Assembly (NCBI RefSeq): GCF_014695385.1
Contig: NZ_JACJOD010000022.1
Coordinates: forward strand, 62,001-126,000
Origin: Trichocoleus sp. FACHB-46
Lineage (GTDB): Bacteria; Cyanobacteriota; Cyanobacteriia; FACHB-46
Reading direction: 5' to 3'
DNA length: 64,000 nt
A program made the translations under genes and the position numbers. This document shows, one piece after another, positions 17,476-26,905 of the stretch. How positions within the stretch are numbered: position 1 is the stretch's first letter; every line of letters begins with the position of its first letter. The notes beneath the pieces were generated by a model. It saw nothing but the letters and a program-made list of their open reading frames with translations, did not search any database and was not told the DNA's origin.

Positions 17476-17683
17476 AAGCGATCGCGAATTTGGCTTTCAA
17501 CCTATTAGCTTTTTCCTTGTTTTTTAGCAAAGCGATCGCGTTAGGAAAGCTGTGATTCAGGGCATTCTTGCCATCAGAGAAATAAACTTTATGCTTAATA
17601 CACGGCTGAGAAATTAATTTGGGTTGTCTCAGGAAAGCTTTACAGTCGTTCGGTAGCCCCCTTTTCAACAACTCCATAAGCCT

Positions 17684-19618
17684 ATGTCGAGCAAGCTTGA
17701 GCGACTGGTTACGGTGCGTCCCACAGTAAATCTGCCCCAGTGCCCCCTGCGGCAGCCTAGAAATTTGCCCCTGCGTGGACTTCTAATTGTCCCTTTTATC
17801 CTACAACTGGTCATTACAGTAGGGTTGGTGGGCTACTGGTCGTTTCGTAATGGGCAACAAGCGGTTAACGAACTCGTCGTTAATCTCCAAAACCAAGCAA
17901 CTCAACAAATTAATCACCATCTTGACTGCTACTTAACTAACGCTCGTCAGCTCAATGAACTGAACGCTACAGCCATTAGTTCTGGCTTGGTTGATCCCAA
18001 AGATCAAGATGGTTTAGGACGCTTCTTTTGGAAGCAAGCAAAGCTCTATCAGGTCGGCTATATCCTCTTTGGGGCCAAAACCGGAGAATATGTAGATGTA
18101 GGACGACCACAAACCTATCCTCTGGAGCTGATTACCGAGCGGATGAGTAGTAAGCGATATGGAGATAATCGTCTCTATATCTATGAGCCAGACTCCCAGG
18201 GAAATCGCGGTAGGTTTGTGGAAACAGGAAGATATTACCCGTTCCAAAAGGAGGCTTGGTATACAGAGGTCATGCGGACGAGTAAACCGAAATGGACCTC
18301 CGTCTACACGTGGCAGAGCTTTACAACGAATCCTCTAGCGATCGCCATTAGTAGCCCAGTTTATGACAAAAACAAAAATCTAATTGGAGCGATCGCGATT
18401 GAGCAACGTTTGTCTCAAATTAGCGACTTTCTCCGGCAACTCAAAATCAGCGCCTCTACTACCATCTTTATTATGGAAAGAGACGGACGGATGATTGCCA
18501 ATTCCAGCTCTACAGAGTCTTTCAAGGTTGTCAATGGCACCCCCACCCGCCTCAAAGCCTCAGACAGCCCTGATTCCCTCATTCAATCAACCGCTACTGC
18601 TTTAAATCAGCAATTCGGTAGCCTGGATGGAATTCAGCATCGTCAACAACTGAGGCTTGTTCTACAAAATCAGCATCAGTTTGTGCAGATCATGCCCTGG
18701 CAAGACGACCTGGGTCTGGATTGGCTAGTCGTAGTGGTCATCCCAGAATCAGATTTTATGCAGCAGATCAACATTAATACTCGTCATACGATTCTGCTCT
18801 GCACGATCGCCCTGATGATTGCCATTCTGACTGGGATTGTCACAGCTCACAAAGTTATCCAGCCGATTCTACAAATCAATGCTTCAGCTAAAGCGATCGC
18901 AGATGGCAATTTAGCCCAAACCGTGAACACACAGGGAGTCCATGAATTAGAACTGCTCAGTCATTCATTTAATCGCATGGCTGATCAATTGCAACAATCT
19001 TTTACCGCTCTAGAAAACGCCAACTATGTGTTGGAACGACGGGTCGAGGAACGCACTGCCGAGCTGGAAAGAGCCAACCGAGAGCTGCAACGCCTCTCTG
19101 AAGTAGATGGATTAACCCAAATAGCCAATCGTCGCTATTTCGATCAATACCTGGCGCAGGAGTGGCATCGCTTACAACGCGAACAGCAGGCTTTATCGCT
19201 AATTCTCTGTGATGTTGATTTTTTCAAAAAATACAATGATTTCTATGGCCATCAAGGCGGAGATTGTTGTTTGCGCCGAGTGGCTCAGGTGCTACAACAA
19301 ACCGTGAAGCGTCCAGCTGACTTAGTAGCTCGGTATGGTGGTGAGGAATTTGCCATCGTTTTGCCATCTACAGATTTCAAGGGTGCGATCGCAGTCGCCC
19401 GATCCATTCAGCACGAAATCTACCAATCTCAATTCCCACATCCTAATTCAGAGGTGAGCGAATTTCTCACCATTAGCATAGGTGTGTCCAGTGTGGTGCC
19501 AACTAACACAGCTTCTCCAGAACAGTTGGTAACAGCAGCAGATGAAGCTCTCTACGAAGCTAAACGCCAAGGCCGCGATCGCTACATCTTTCACTCCATC
19601 CCTCAGCCAAACGCCTAA
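17684..19618 (+). CDS. Membrane diguanylate cyclase (Cache-HAMP-GGDEF)
   Basis: Makes cyclic di-GMP in response to an extracytoplasmic ligand. The 644-residue protein has a membrane helix at about 30-50, a dCache-type sensor to about 350, a second helix around 364-385, HAMP (about 386-440), a coiled coil, and a GGDEF domain from about 478. The active-site motif is GGEEF (552-556) and an intact RxxD inhibitory site (RPAD, five residues before GGEEF) is present, so product feedback inhibition is expected. No EAL domain follows, so it should be a pure cyclase. Ligand unknown. Confidence 0.92.
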   Translation: MSSKLERLVTVRPTVNLPQCPLRQPRNLPLRGLLIVPFILQLVITVGLVGYWSFRNGQQAVNELVVNLQNQATQQINHHLDCYLTNARQLNELNATAISSGLVDPKDQDGLGRFFWKQAKLYQVGYILFGAKTGEYVDVGRPQTYPLELITERMSSKRYGDNRLYIYEPDSQGNRGRFVETGRYYPFQKEAWYTEVMRTSKPKWTSVYTWQSFTTNPLAIAISSPVYDKNKNLIGAIAIEQRLSQISDFLRQLKISASTTIFIMERDGRMIANSSSTESFKVVNGTPTRLKASDSPDSLIQSTATALNQQFGSLDGIQHRQQLRLVLQNQHQFVQIMPWQDDLGLDWLVVVVIPESDFMQQININTRHTILLCTIALMIAILTGIVTAHKVIQPILQINASAKAIADGNLAQTVNTQGVHELELLSHSFNRMADQLQQSFTALENANYVLERRVEERTAELERANRELQRLSEVDGLTQIANRRYFDQYLAQEWHRLQREQQALSLILCDVDFFKKYNDFYGHQGGDCCLRRVAQVLQQTVKRPADLVARYGGEEFAIVLPSTDFKGAIAVARSIQHEIYQSQFPHPNSEVSEFLTISIGVSSVVPTNTASPEQLVTAADEALYEAKRQGRDRYIFHSIPQPNA

Positions 19619-19716
19619 TTTCTTCCTATAGCAAGTGTCTACCCGAAACTTGGCTGCGTCAGCTTGTATCCCTTCACTGGAGTGAATAAACTTCAGGCTC
19701 CAAGCGATAAGTCAGC

Positions 19717-20268
19717 ATGAGAAATTTTCAGGGTAGATTTGGAAAACACCGATCGGGATATAGCTCATTTATGCTTCAAGGCGCTTCCACCGAATTGGGG
19801 CAAGCGTGTGTAACAACGCTGTTCACAATCCTTTTGCTGACTCAAGGTGGAATATTCTTAACCCATCCTCAGCTGGCAACCTTAAGCTGCGATCGCCCCA
19901 ACTCCAATCTCGGCATTTGCAAGCTAATGCTATCTAGTTTATTAGGAAAAAAAGTCGTTCCTTTCCCGCTGACGCAACTAGAAGGCGCAGAGGTTAAACA
20001 CCACGGAAAATTAAGACAGCTAGTTTTGCTCTTACCCGATGGCAAACTTCATTTTCCAGTGAATCATGGCTTTAGCGATACAGAGGGAAAAGCCACTCAA
20101 ATCAATGCGTTTCTACAAAATTCAGAAATTCAATCTTTGTCCCTGCGGCAAGATAGCCGTTGGGCCACATATCCAATGGGGCTAATTATGACAGGGTTTG
20201 GTAGCTGCTTGATATGGTCCTACATCTCCAATTTACTCAAACGTTTTTCCTCCCGCTCTGATCTCTAA
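19717..20268 (+). CDS. Membrane-anchored protein of unknown function
   Basis: A 183-residue protein with one hydrophobic segment near 32-50 and another near 152-170, flanking a soluble middle part that contains GKKVVPFPLTQLEGAEV and LVLLLPDGKLHFP. The layout (helix, extracytoplasmic beta-rich part, helix) recurs in cyanobacterial proteins of unknown role. I do not recognise the family. It precedes the GNAT gene by 10 bases, so they are probably one transcript. Confidence 0.65.
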   Translation: MRNFQGRFGKHRSGYSSFMLQGASTELGQACVTTLFTILLLTQGGIFLTHPQLATLSCDRPNSNLGICKLMLSSLLGKKVVPFPLTQLEGAEVKHHGKLRQLVLLLPDGKLHFPVNHGFSDTEGKATQINAFLQNSEIQSLSLRQDSRWATYPMGLIMTGFGSCLIWSYISNLLKRFSSRSDL

Positions 20269-20278
20269 GGTGCTTTAA

Positions 20279-20716
20279 ATGCATATCCGAGTTGGGCAAC
20301 TTGAAGACATCGAAATTCTATTTGAAATCAGAACCAGCGTCATTGAAAATCATCAATCCCGTGAGGAGATTGCGGCGCTAGGTATTACTCCAGAAACCGT
20401 GGCTGGGATGTTGCAAACTGATTGCGCTGCCTGGATTGCGGAAATTGACAATCAACCCATTGCTTTCTCCATCGCCAATGCCACAGAGAAAACTATTTTT
20501 GGGATGTTTGTCCTCCCCGCTTATGAGGGTCGAGGAGCAGGCCGCGCCTTGATGCAACAAGCTGAAGCATGGCTATGGTCGCAGGGAGCTGAAGAGATTT
20601 GGTTACTGACAGGGAATGACCCAACCCTAAGAGCCTATGGGTTTTACCTCCACTTAGGTTGGCTGCCTACCAGTGTTGAGCCAGATGGTGAAATGAAATT
20701 TATCAAACAAAGATAA
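20279..20716 (+). CDS. GNAT family N-acetyltransferase
   Basis: A 145-residue acetyltransferase of the GCN5-related family. The acetyl-CoA-binding motif A is seen as FVLPAYEGRGAGRALMQQA (Q/R-x-x-G-x-G/A form), followed by the typical WLLTGNDPTLRAYGFYLHLGW segment in which the product side chain site is formed. Substrate unknown. The start ATG has TAAGGTG seven bases upstream. Ten bases after the preceding membrane protein gene. Confidence 0.9.
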   Translation: MHIRVGQLEDIEILFEIRTSVIENHQSREEIAALGITPETVAGMLQTDCAAWIAEIDNQPIAFSIANATEKTIFGMFVLPAYEGRGAGRALMQQAEAWLWSQGAEEIWLLTGNDPTLRAYGFYLHLGWLPTSVEPDGEMKFIKQR

Positions 20717-20769
20717 CTTGCGTTGCGATCGCACTTCAACCCCTAACCCACTCACCTAATTGACCATCG

Positions 20770-20798
20770 TTGAAAATTTTCCGGACGTAGTTTAATTA
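20770..20798 (+). promoter_or_regulatory. Candidate promoter of repeat copy 1
   Basis: TTGAAA at 20770-20775 and TAATTA at 20793-20798 are separated by 17 bases, placing a start site near 20805, at the left edge of the repeat described next. Sequence match only. Confidence 0.4.
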
Positions 20799-20803
20799 GC
20801 CAG

Positions 20804-20866
20804 GAATAAAGAGTGGTAGATGCACCCTGATTTCAGCCCCTGGCCTCGGCTAGGGGTTTTTTGTTG
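20804..20866 (+). ncRNA. Terminator-linked repeat, copy 1 (possible small RNA)
   Basis: About 62 bases: a conserved box TGGTAGATGCACCCTGA (20814-20830) followed by a terminator hairpin (CCCCTGGC near 20837-20844 with GGCTAGGGG near 20848-20856) and TTTTTTGTT. The same unit recurs at 23822-23885 and 27725-27788 in the same orientation. A short independent transcript ending in its own terminator is the simplest reading; it could also be a mobile terminator cassette. It is not a homologue of any small RNA I can name. Confidence 0.55.
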
Positions 20867-20977
20867 GGAAGCAAATTAGTTTCAGGAAAATTTGCGGCTC
20901 AGTTCTTTGGGAACAGCGTTCGATCGCTTGCAGTGGGCATACTAGAGACGTAAACTGACACAGGCCAGACGCTCACT

Positions 20978-23704
20978 ATGAAGCCCTTGAAGAGAGTCAC
21001 CTCTGAATTGGTTGGTTTAGCGGCAGACGATCGCGAACCCATCCACATCATTGGGCAAATCCAACCGCATGGATTACTCTTGGCCTTGCAAGAGCCAGAC
21101 CTCACGATTACCCAACTCAGCGAGAACACCCAAGGATACTTTGGTCTAGCTTCAGAGTCTTTACTGGGTCAGCCGTTATCGCATATCTTTACTGACGAAA
21201 CAGTCGAGTCTATTACAGCGCTGTTGCAAAATGGGGCGGACACTTCTCATCCCTTTGCTGTCAGCCTCAAAGCACCACCCGTTTCTGAGGCCTCTAGCTC
21301 ACAAGCATCTGCCTTTTTAGCCACGATGCATCGAAATGATCAGGCGATCGTGTTGGAACTAGAACCGATGCCGTCAACCAATCCAATTCAATCGGGCGAA
21401 TTCTATAGCCAATTGACTCAGGCTTTGGTCAACATCAAACAAGCTTCCACCCTCACGGAGCTGTTTCAGAATGTGGCGAAAGAAGTTCGCAAGGTAATTC
21501 AGTTCGATCGCGTGATGATTTACCGCTTTGATGCCGACCACAGCGGTATTGTCGTAGCGGAGGAACTGAATTCTGGCTTAGAGAGTTACTTGGGCTTACG
21601 CTATCCTGCCGCTGACATTCCCTCTGTCGCTAGGAATTTATTTACCCGCAAGTGGCTGAGAGTCATTCCAGATGTGCACTATCAGCCTGTCAATTTAGTT
21701 GCGGCTGATAGTGTCGAGGCTCCTCTTGACCTCAGCCAGTCAGGATTGCGTGGCGTCTCTCCCTGCCACCTGGAATATCTACGAAACATGGGGGTTTCGG
21801 CCTCCATGTCTATCCCTCTGATTGATCAAAATCAATTATGGGGATTGGTGGCTTGTCATCACTACAGCCCTAAATTGGTGGGATATGAAACGCGGCGGGT
21901 ATGTGAGTTGCTAGGGCAACTGGTTTCTGTCGAGTTGGTTTTGCAGCAAGAGCGAGAACTACAAAACTATCGTGAACGCATTAGACGCATTGAAGAAGGA
22001 TTTAGACAAGATCTGCTGAAGTATCCCAACCGGATTGACACCGTACTCAAACGCAACCAAGAGACGCTCTTAAATCTCGTACAGGCCCAAGGAGTTGCGA
22101 TCGCCCTAGGTAATCAAGCTATTTTGGTAGGTCAAACTCCCAGCAACACCCAAATTCAAGACCTGTTGAATTGGTTACTCGTAGACAAAAAACAGGAGAT
22201 ATTTTACACAGACAGCCTCGTTGAAGAATACCCAGAGGCTGAACTTTTCAAAGAAGTCGCCAGCGGAGTTTTAGCCATCTCCATCATGGTGAGACATACG
22301 TCTTATCACATCATTTGGTTCCGCCCAGAACAGCGCTACACCGTTAAGTGGGCGGGCAATCCTAGTGATGCAGTTTCAGTCACTGCCGAGGGAGTAGTAC
22401 GTCTCTCTCCTAGAGGCTCCTTTGAAGTGTGGAAAGAGCTAGTACGAGACCACTCCTTACCTTGGGAACCCTTAGAAATTGAAGCGGCTCAAGAACTAAG
22501 ACACAGCCTCCTAATTGCGGCCCTAGAATCCTCTCAGACAGCCCTGCGAGAAGCTGCAGCCCAGGCAGAGAAGGCAAACCAAGCTAAAAGTGAGTTTCTT
22601 ACCAACATGAGCCACGAAATTCGCACCCCCATGAATGCGATTTTGGGCTTTACGCAGTTGCTTGAAGTCACTTCCTTAGATGAACAACAACAAGAGTATA
22701 TCCAGTCTATTAGCCACGGTGGCGAAAGCCTACTAGCGATTATTAATGACATTCTTGATTTGTCTAAGTTAGAAGCTGGGGAGCTCAAACTCCACTCCAC
22801 CAAGTTCGCCCTGCGGACTGTGATTAAAGATTTGACCAATCTGTTTCAGCCCCAAGCAGATGCTAAAGGGTTGTCCCTAATTACGAGCATCGCTCCAGAG
22901 ATTCCCCAATGGCTAGTCGGTCCGGTCGATCGCCTCCAACAAGTGCTGACCAACCTCATCCGCAATGCCATCAAGTTTACTACCACCGGGAAGGTGGTTC
23001 TTAGAATTGAGCAGCGAGAGCAGTCGGAGGAAGACTCAACCGTAACCCTGCACTTTAGCGTGCAAGATACAGGCATTGGTTTAGCCCCAGAAGACCAATC
23101 CAGAATCTTTGAACCCTTTACTCAAGTTGAGACATCAGCCACTCGGCAGTATGAAGGCACTGGATTAGGGCTCACCATCTGCCGAAAAATTGTGCGCTTG
23201 ATGGGAGGAGACATTGGAGTTGAAAGTACCTTAGGACAAGGGTCCACTTTTTGGTTCACCGCTCCTTTAGAGCTTGCCCCCAGCCAACCCCAGAAACTCG
23301 CCACTCAAGCGGTAGGAAACGTTAGCACCTACGCCATACCCACAGCTCGAATCTTAGTGGTAGAAGATACTCCCCTCAACCAAATGCTGACAATCAAAAT
23401 GCTGCAAAAGCTGGGCTATCAAGCGGATGCAGTTAACAATGGGCAAGAAGCTTTGGATCAACTCGCGGCAACTTCCTATGACATTGTTTTGATGGACTGC
23501 CAGATGCCTGTGCTGGATGGATACGAAGCAACTCGACGACTACGCCAGCGCCAAGGACAGGAACATTATCCTGTCATTATTGGGGTCACTGCCTATGCAA
23601 TGGTTGGAGACCAAGAAAAGTGCTTAGCAGCAGGCATGGATGATTACCTGAGCAAACCAATCAAGATGAAAGATTTAAGTAACCTCTTGGAGCGCTGGTC
23701 GTAA
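20978..23704 (+). CDS. Cph1-type phytochrome hybrid histidine kinase
   Basis: A red/far-red photoreceptor kinase of 908 residues: PAS (about 20-130), GAF (about 145-315), PHY (about 330-500), HisKA and HATPase (about 533-765), receiver (about 785-905). The PAS region has [14 protein letters not shown] but lacks the N-terminal Cys of bacteriophytochromes; the GAF domain has SPCHLEYL with Cys263-His264, the Cph1/plant-type bilin attachment site, implying phycocyanobilin rather than biliverdin. The PASDIP equivalent AADIP has Asp213 and the PHY tongue has LSPRGSF. Phospho-acceptors: His546 and Asp840. The fused receiver differs from Cph1, whose partner Rcp1 is separate. Flanked by repeat copies 1 and 2. 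Confidence 0.95.
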   Translation: MKPLKRVTSELVGLAADDREPIHIIGQIQPHGLLLALQEPDLTITQLSENTQGYFGLASESLLGQPLSHIFTDETVESITALLQNGADTSHPFAVSLKAPPVSEASSSQASAFLATMHRNDQAIVLELEPMPSTNPIQSGEFYSQLTQALVNIKQASTLTELFQNVAKEVRKVIQFDRVMIYRFDADHSGIVVAEELNSGLESYLGLRYPAADIPSVARNLFTRKWLRVIPDVHYQPVNLVAADSVEAPLDLSQSGLRGVSPCHLEYLRNMGVSASMSIPLIDQNQLWGLVACHHYSPKLVGYETRRVCELLGQLVSVELVLQQERELQNYRERIRRIEEGFRQDLLKYPNRIDTVLKRNQETLLNLVQAQGVAIALGNQAILVGQTPSNTQIQDLLNWLLVDKKQEIFYTDSLVEEYPEAELFKEVASGVLAISIMVRHTSYHIIWFRPEQRYTVKWAGNPSDAVSVTAEGVVRLSPRGSFEVWKELVRDHSLPWEPLEIEAAQELRHSLLIAALESSQTALREAAAQAEKANQAKSEFLTNMSHEIRTPMNAILGFTQLLEVTSLDEQQQEYIQSISHGGESLLAIINDILDLSKLEAGELKLHSTKFALRTVIKDLTNLFQPQADAKGLSLITSIAPEIPQWLVGPVDRLQQVLTNLIRNAIKFTTTGKVVLRIEQREQSEEDSTVTLHFSVQDTGIGLAPEDQSRIFEPFTQVETSATRQYEGTGLGLTICRKIVRLMGGDIGVESTLGQGSTFWFTAPLELAPSQPQKLATQAVGNVSTYAIPTARILVVEDTPLNQMLTIKMLQKLGYQADAVNNGQEALDQLAATSYDIVLMDCQMPVLDGYEATRRLRQRQGQEHYPVIIGVTAYAMVGDQEKCLAAGMDDYLSKPIKMKDLSNLLERWS

Positions 23705-23821
23705 TTTAGCCAGCCAGTTTAACGAATAGGAGCCAAAGGATGCGATCGCCCCTTTTGTGAAGCCAGATGTGATTTAGCACATATCTCTTGCAAATCCTTC
23801 CTGATTCTTCTCCAGGAGTTG

Positions 23822-23885
23822 CGAATAAAGAACTGGTAGATGCACCCTGAATGTGACCCCTAGCTACGGCTGGGGGTTTTTTGTT
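23822..23885 (+). ncRNA. Terminator-linked repeat, copy 2 (possible small RNA)
   Basis: Same unit as copy 1: CTGGTAGATGCACCCTGA then CCCCTAGC / GGCTGGGGG hairpin with a TACG loop and TTTTTTGTTT. It lies 117 bases past the phytochrome stop and may also end that transcript. No good promoter is visible in front of it, so its status as a separate transcript is weaker than for copy 1. Confidence 0.5.
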
Positions 23886-23921
23886 TGGGGCGATCGCCAG
23901 CCTAGATTGAAAGTTCTAGAT

Positions 23922-24773
23922 TTACTGAATCGTGATTTGCAATTCATAGGTAGCATTGCCGCGGGTACTCCCGACAATCACTTGATAGTCGCCAGTATGG
24001 GGCAAAGGCACCGTTTCTGACTGTGCCCCGGTAGTCAGAATATATCCGCTGGGAGACACCACATCAAAGGTGGCGTTCTGTTCTGTCGAGGTTAGGACGA
24101 TCTTCATTTGCTGTCCTCCTTGAGCCTTGAGCAGGTACACGTCTCGTTCTCCCCGAATGACAGCATGGTTAATGACAGTGCCATTACGACCTGCCTCAAA
24201 CTGTACTTGCTTAGTATGTACGGCAGAGGCCGCATCTAGGAGATCACGTGCTTCCAATCCATCTTTATTAGCAAAGCGCGATCGCACCTCTTCACAATTA
24301 GCAGCAACGAATTTAGCCTGCCGCGTCACAACCTCGCTGGGTGTAATGTTCCAGGTTTCCTGGGTGTCTTGAACGTCATACTCAATCCAGGTACGAATTT
24401 GGGCCTTTAGTTGATTGCCTGACAAAGATCCAGAAATCTTTTGAGCATAGGAAGAATAGTAGCCCTCAGACTTATTTTGTATGGTGGCCTGACTATCCCC
24501 AGTGACCGTCTGATCCGCTGCTACCGCTAAACGCAATACCGATGTGAGCGTTGGTAAATCAGCACGGTAACAATATTGTCCTGGTGCGATCGCGTTTGTA
24601 GAGCCGGCTGAGGGTGTAGGCGAAGCACTCGGATTGGGTGATGCAGCAGGACTAGCGCTGGACACTGGGGCAGTGGGTGATGATTGCTCGGTACAGGCGA
24701 TCGCGATCGGAAGTATCCCCAGCATTGCTAGGAATAAAAGCTTAGATGGGAACACAACACTACTTCTAAACAC
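23922..24773 (-). CDS. Lipoprotein with C-terminal pre-peptidase-like beta domain
   Basis: A 283-residue putative lipoprotein: hydrophobic signal ending in the lipobox IAIAC (Cys27), a Ser/Ala/Pro linker to about residue 62, an unassigned middle domain with several Cys (for example QYCYR and ANCEEVR), and a C-terminal beta domain (about 205-283) with DVYLLKAQGGQQMKI and LPHTGDYQVIVG that matches the bacterial pre-peptidase C-terminal (PPC) pattern. PPC domains usually bind surfaces or partners outside the cell. The start is a GTG at 24773 without a clear ribosome-binding site; a second in-frame GTG is six codons later. Confidence 0.78.
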   Translation of the reverse strand: MFRSSVVFPSKLLFLAMLGILPIAIACTEQSSPTAPVSSASPAASPNPSASPTPSAGSTNAIAPGQYCYRADLPTLTSVLRLAVAADQTVTGDSQATIQNKSEGYYSSYAQKISGSLSGNQLKAQIRTWIEYDVQDTQETWNITPSEVVTRQAKFVAANCEEVRSRFANKDGLEARDLLDAASAVHTKQVQFEAGRNGTVINHAVIRGERDVYLLKAQGGQQMKIVLTSTEQNATFDVVSPSGYILTTGAQSETVPLPHTGDYQVIVGSTRGNATYELQITIQ

Positions 24774-24792
24774 AATTGAGGTTTTTTCTCCG

Positions 24793-25242
24793 CTATTCCT
24801 TCAAAGACTTAAGCAATTGAGTAGGACGTGCAGCTTGTACAGCAGACAAAAGATCAGGATGATGAATCATCATATAGTGCTCATACTCAAACCAATGCTT
24901 CTCGCCTTTCTCTCGGTTACAAGCCCTACAGATCACCCACAAATTCTTGAATTCCATTGATAGCCAAGGATACTGAGACCTAGGTAGTTTGTGGTCAATG
25001 GTTCTGCCACCACATTCAGAGAATCTAATATCACAAATTGGACAGTGCCAATCTGAGTGATCTCTTACCCAATCTTGGCTGTCTTTAGTAGTTCCACACT
25101 CACTATCACCACTAATATATCGCCAGTAATTAAATTTTTTGTAATCTTCAAAATCTTGCTCGGTCAGTTTGTGATAACGCTTCTTACCAATCTCGTCAGC
25201 TAGACTGAATAACTCCTCAAGCCCTTTATTCTCAAGATCCAC
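24793..25242 (-). CDS. HNH endonuclease with N-terminal LEELF module
   Basis: A 149-residue HNH nuclease. The zinc knuckle CPIC (67-70) and CRAC (105-108) flank the catalytic segment TIDHKLPRSQ with Asp83-His84, followed by Asn100 and Asn109, so the active site looks complete. The N-terminal 38 residues contain LEELFSLADEIGKK and LTEQDFEDYKKF, which match a segment of the preceding gene's product; this shared module implies the two proteins bind the same partner or one another. GTG start. Third and last gene of a tightly spaced minus-strand unit (11 bases from its neighbour) that has no HIP1 site, unlike the surrounding DNA. Confidence 0.85.
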   Translation of the reverse strand: MDLENKGLEELFSLADEIGKKRYHKLTEQDFEDYKKFNYWRYISGDSECGTTKDSQDWVRDHSDWHCPICDIRFSECGGRTIDHKLPRSQYPWLSMEFKNLWVICRACNREKGEKHWFEYEHYMMIHHPDLLSAVQAARPTQLLKSLKE

Positions 25243-25253
25243 AATATTTCTCG

Positions 25254-25694
25254 CTAGGGTTTTGTGGTTCGATACGTTTTTTGATTGCGTTTCTTCTGAT
25301 TTTTATTAGTTGTTTTCTGGCTGTAATCAATAATCTCTATCTCGGTATCAGGAAATTGCTGATCTATCAACTCTCCAATCTCAACAACTTCCTTAGATAG
25401 CTGTTGATTAAACTTTTCTATTTCTTTAGAAGTAAGATATTTATTGCCAATTCGATCAGCTTCTAAGAATAATTCTTCCAGGCTCATATCCTCAAATTGA
25501 TATTTACCTAAAATTTCCTCGATCTTCTGAAAAATTTTAATGACATTGTCCCAACCTACATTTTTATAACTATTCTCTTTTAACCACTTTTTATCTTCCT
25601 GCTTAAGCTTGTCTCGATTTCTTGAGTTAGTGCACTGTAGGTTGCTATAACTCATGCCATTGAAAGTTTTTGGCTGGCTTTTTTTGCTTGCCAT
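25254..25694 (-). CDS. Unknown protein sharing the LEELF module with the HNH nuclease
   Basis: A 146-residue, Lys/Asn/Gln-rich protein with no named domain. Residues 72-96 (LEELFLEADRIGNK then LTSKEIEKFN) match the N-terminus of the downstream HNH nuclease almost position for position. The N-terminus (SKKSQPKTFNGMSYSNLQC) and the C-terminus (KKRNQKTYRTTKP) are strongly basic, so nucleic-acid contact is plausible. Start ATG preceded by GAGGA. Middle gene of the three-gene unit, 12 bases after the coiled-coil gene. Confidence 0.7.
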   Translation of the reverse strand: MASKKSQPKTFNGMSYSNLQCTNSRNRDKLKQEDKKWLKENSYKNVGWDNVIKIFQKIEEILGKYQFEDMSLEELFLEADRIGNKYLTSKEIEKFNQQLSKEVVEIGELIDQQFPDTEIEIIDYSQKTTNKNQKKRNQKTYRTTKP

Positions 25695-25706
25695 TGGCTC
25701 AATTCC

Positions 25707-26291
25707 TCAGCCTAGTGTCCACCTAAATAGCCTAATCACAGCTTTTTTAACTTCGCTGTCTTCATACTGTAAAAGCATTTTTGTATCTCTTGCCAATCTA
25801 AGCCTGATCTGGTCAACTATATTCTTTAAGTCTTTGTTTTCTTTCTTAAGCTGTGTATTAGCGACTATCAGTTCATCATTTTGATTTGTTAAGGTTTGAA
25901 CATCAAAATTCAAAGACTGGTTTGTCAAAGATAAACCTTGAACTTCAGCCTCAAGCTGTTTCTGCTCCTCTTCCAAGATTCTCTTTTTATTCTCAAGAGT
26001 TGCTTTAGCTGCTTCTATAGATTCAATAGATTTTTCTAGTTGTAGATGTTCTGCTTGCAAAACCTCAAATTTACGCTGTACCTGATTACGGGCTCTAGCA
26101 TAACTAGCATTATTGTGTCCCAAGCTAGAGTTCTTTTCAGCATAAGATCCAACTAGCTTTACAGCAGTAGGTTCATTGCAAAGAAGCTCAAAAAGTCTTT
26201 CGCATTCTTCTTTAGTCAGAGCTTGACTGATATTTTTATTGATATCAAACTTTTCTTTCAAATTACTTTGAAGCTCATCTTTGGATACCAT
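25707..26291 (-). CDS. Coiled-coil protein, first gene of the HNH unit
   Basis: A 194-residue protein with a short helical N-terminal domain (residues 1-65, including LTKEECERLFELLCNEPTAV) and a long coiled coil from about 68 to 168, ending in a basic helix VKKAVIRLFRWTL. The heptads are interrupted near 118-125 (GLSLTNQ). No family recognised. The ATG has AGGAGAT six bases upstream, the best ribosome-binding site in the unit, in keeping with its being the first gene. A structural or sensor role next to a nuclease is only inference. Confidence 0.7.
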   Translation of the reverse strand: MVSKDELQSNLKEKFDINKNISQALTKEECERLFELLCNEPTAVKLVGSYAEKNSSLGHNNASYARARNQVQRKFEVLQAEHLQLEKSIESIEAAKATLENKKRILEEEQKQLEAEVQGLSLTNQSLNFDVQTLTNQNDELIVANTQLKKENKDLKNIVDQIRLRLARDTKMLLQYEDSEVKKAVIRLFRWTLG

Positions 26292-26551
26292 CAGCTATCT
26301 CCTGAAATATTGATAGCTTTGCAAAATTGAAGAGGTTGTATACAATCTACCAACTGCATAGCACTAGATACTTTAGAGCAATATAACTCTCTAATTTATG
26401 CCCATTATTACTAAATGTCCTGAAGTTGGCTGGGTTTCTACACTCTCTTCATCAAAATTCTTAAATGTTAAGATATGGCCAAACTTTGCCTTTACTCATG
26501 CGAGCACCCCACCAGTACTTAGAAAACCTCCCAGAGTGAATTCTGGTTAGT

Positions 26552-26893
26552 TCATCGTGGTTTTTCGCTGAAAATTAGGTAGGCTGCCCCTGCTAGAAGC
26601 ATTGCGGCGAAGAAGTAGTTGCGGGTTAGAGGCACCTTCATGTAAGCCACACTGAAACCTGCAAAAACCAGCATCGTGATAATTTCCTGCAACACTTTTA
26701 GCTGAGGCAGGCTGAAGTAGGTTACACCAATGCGATTGGCGGGCACCTGGAAACAGTATTCAAAAAAAGCGATCGCCCAACTGACAACAATGGCAATCCA
26801 AAGTGGAGCCGCCTTTAGATCCTTCAAATGACCATACCAAGCGAAGGTCATGAAGATGTTGGAGACCAGTAGAAGCAGAACTGGTTTGAGCAT
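26552..26893 (-). CDS. DUF486 family small membrane protein
   Basis: A 113-residue four-helix membrane protein of the DUF486 family (drug/metabolite-transporter-like fold). Family segments seen: LLVSNIFMTFAWYGHLK, WAIAFFEYCFQVPANRIGVT and FSLPQLKVLQEIITMLVF. Function has not been established for the family. It lies 12 bases after the ROK kinase gene on the same strand, and the two are probably co-transcribed. Confidence 0.88.
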   Translation of the reverse strand: MLKPVLLLLVSNIFMTFAWYGHLKDLKAAPLWIAIVVSWAIAFFEYCFQVPANRIGVTYFSLPQLKVLQEIITMLVFAGFSVAYMKVPLTRNYFFAAMLLAGAAYLIFSEKPR

Positions 26894-26905
26894 GTTTCGC
26901 TAGAG

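Noticed and set aside
17438..17677. Minus-strand frame of 79 codons after pyrFE
   Set aside because: Its end overlaps pyrFE, its translation lacks a domain and no ribosome-binding site was found; the space is probably promoter DNA of the diguanylate cyclase.
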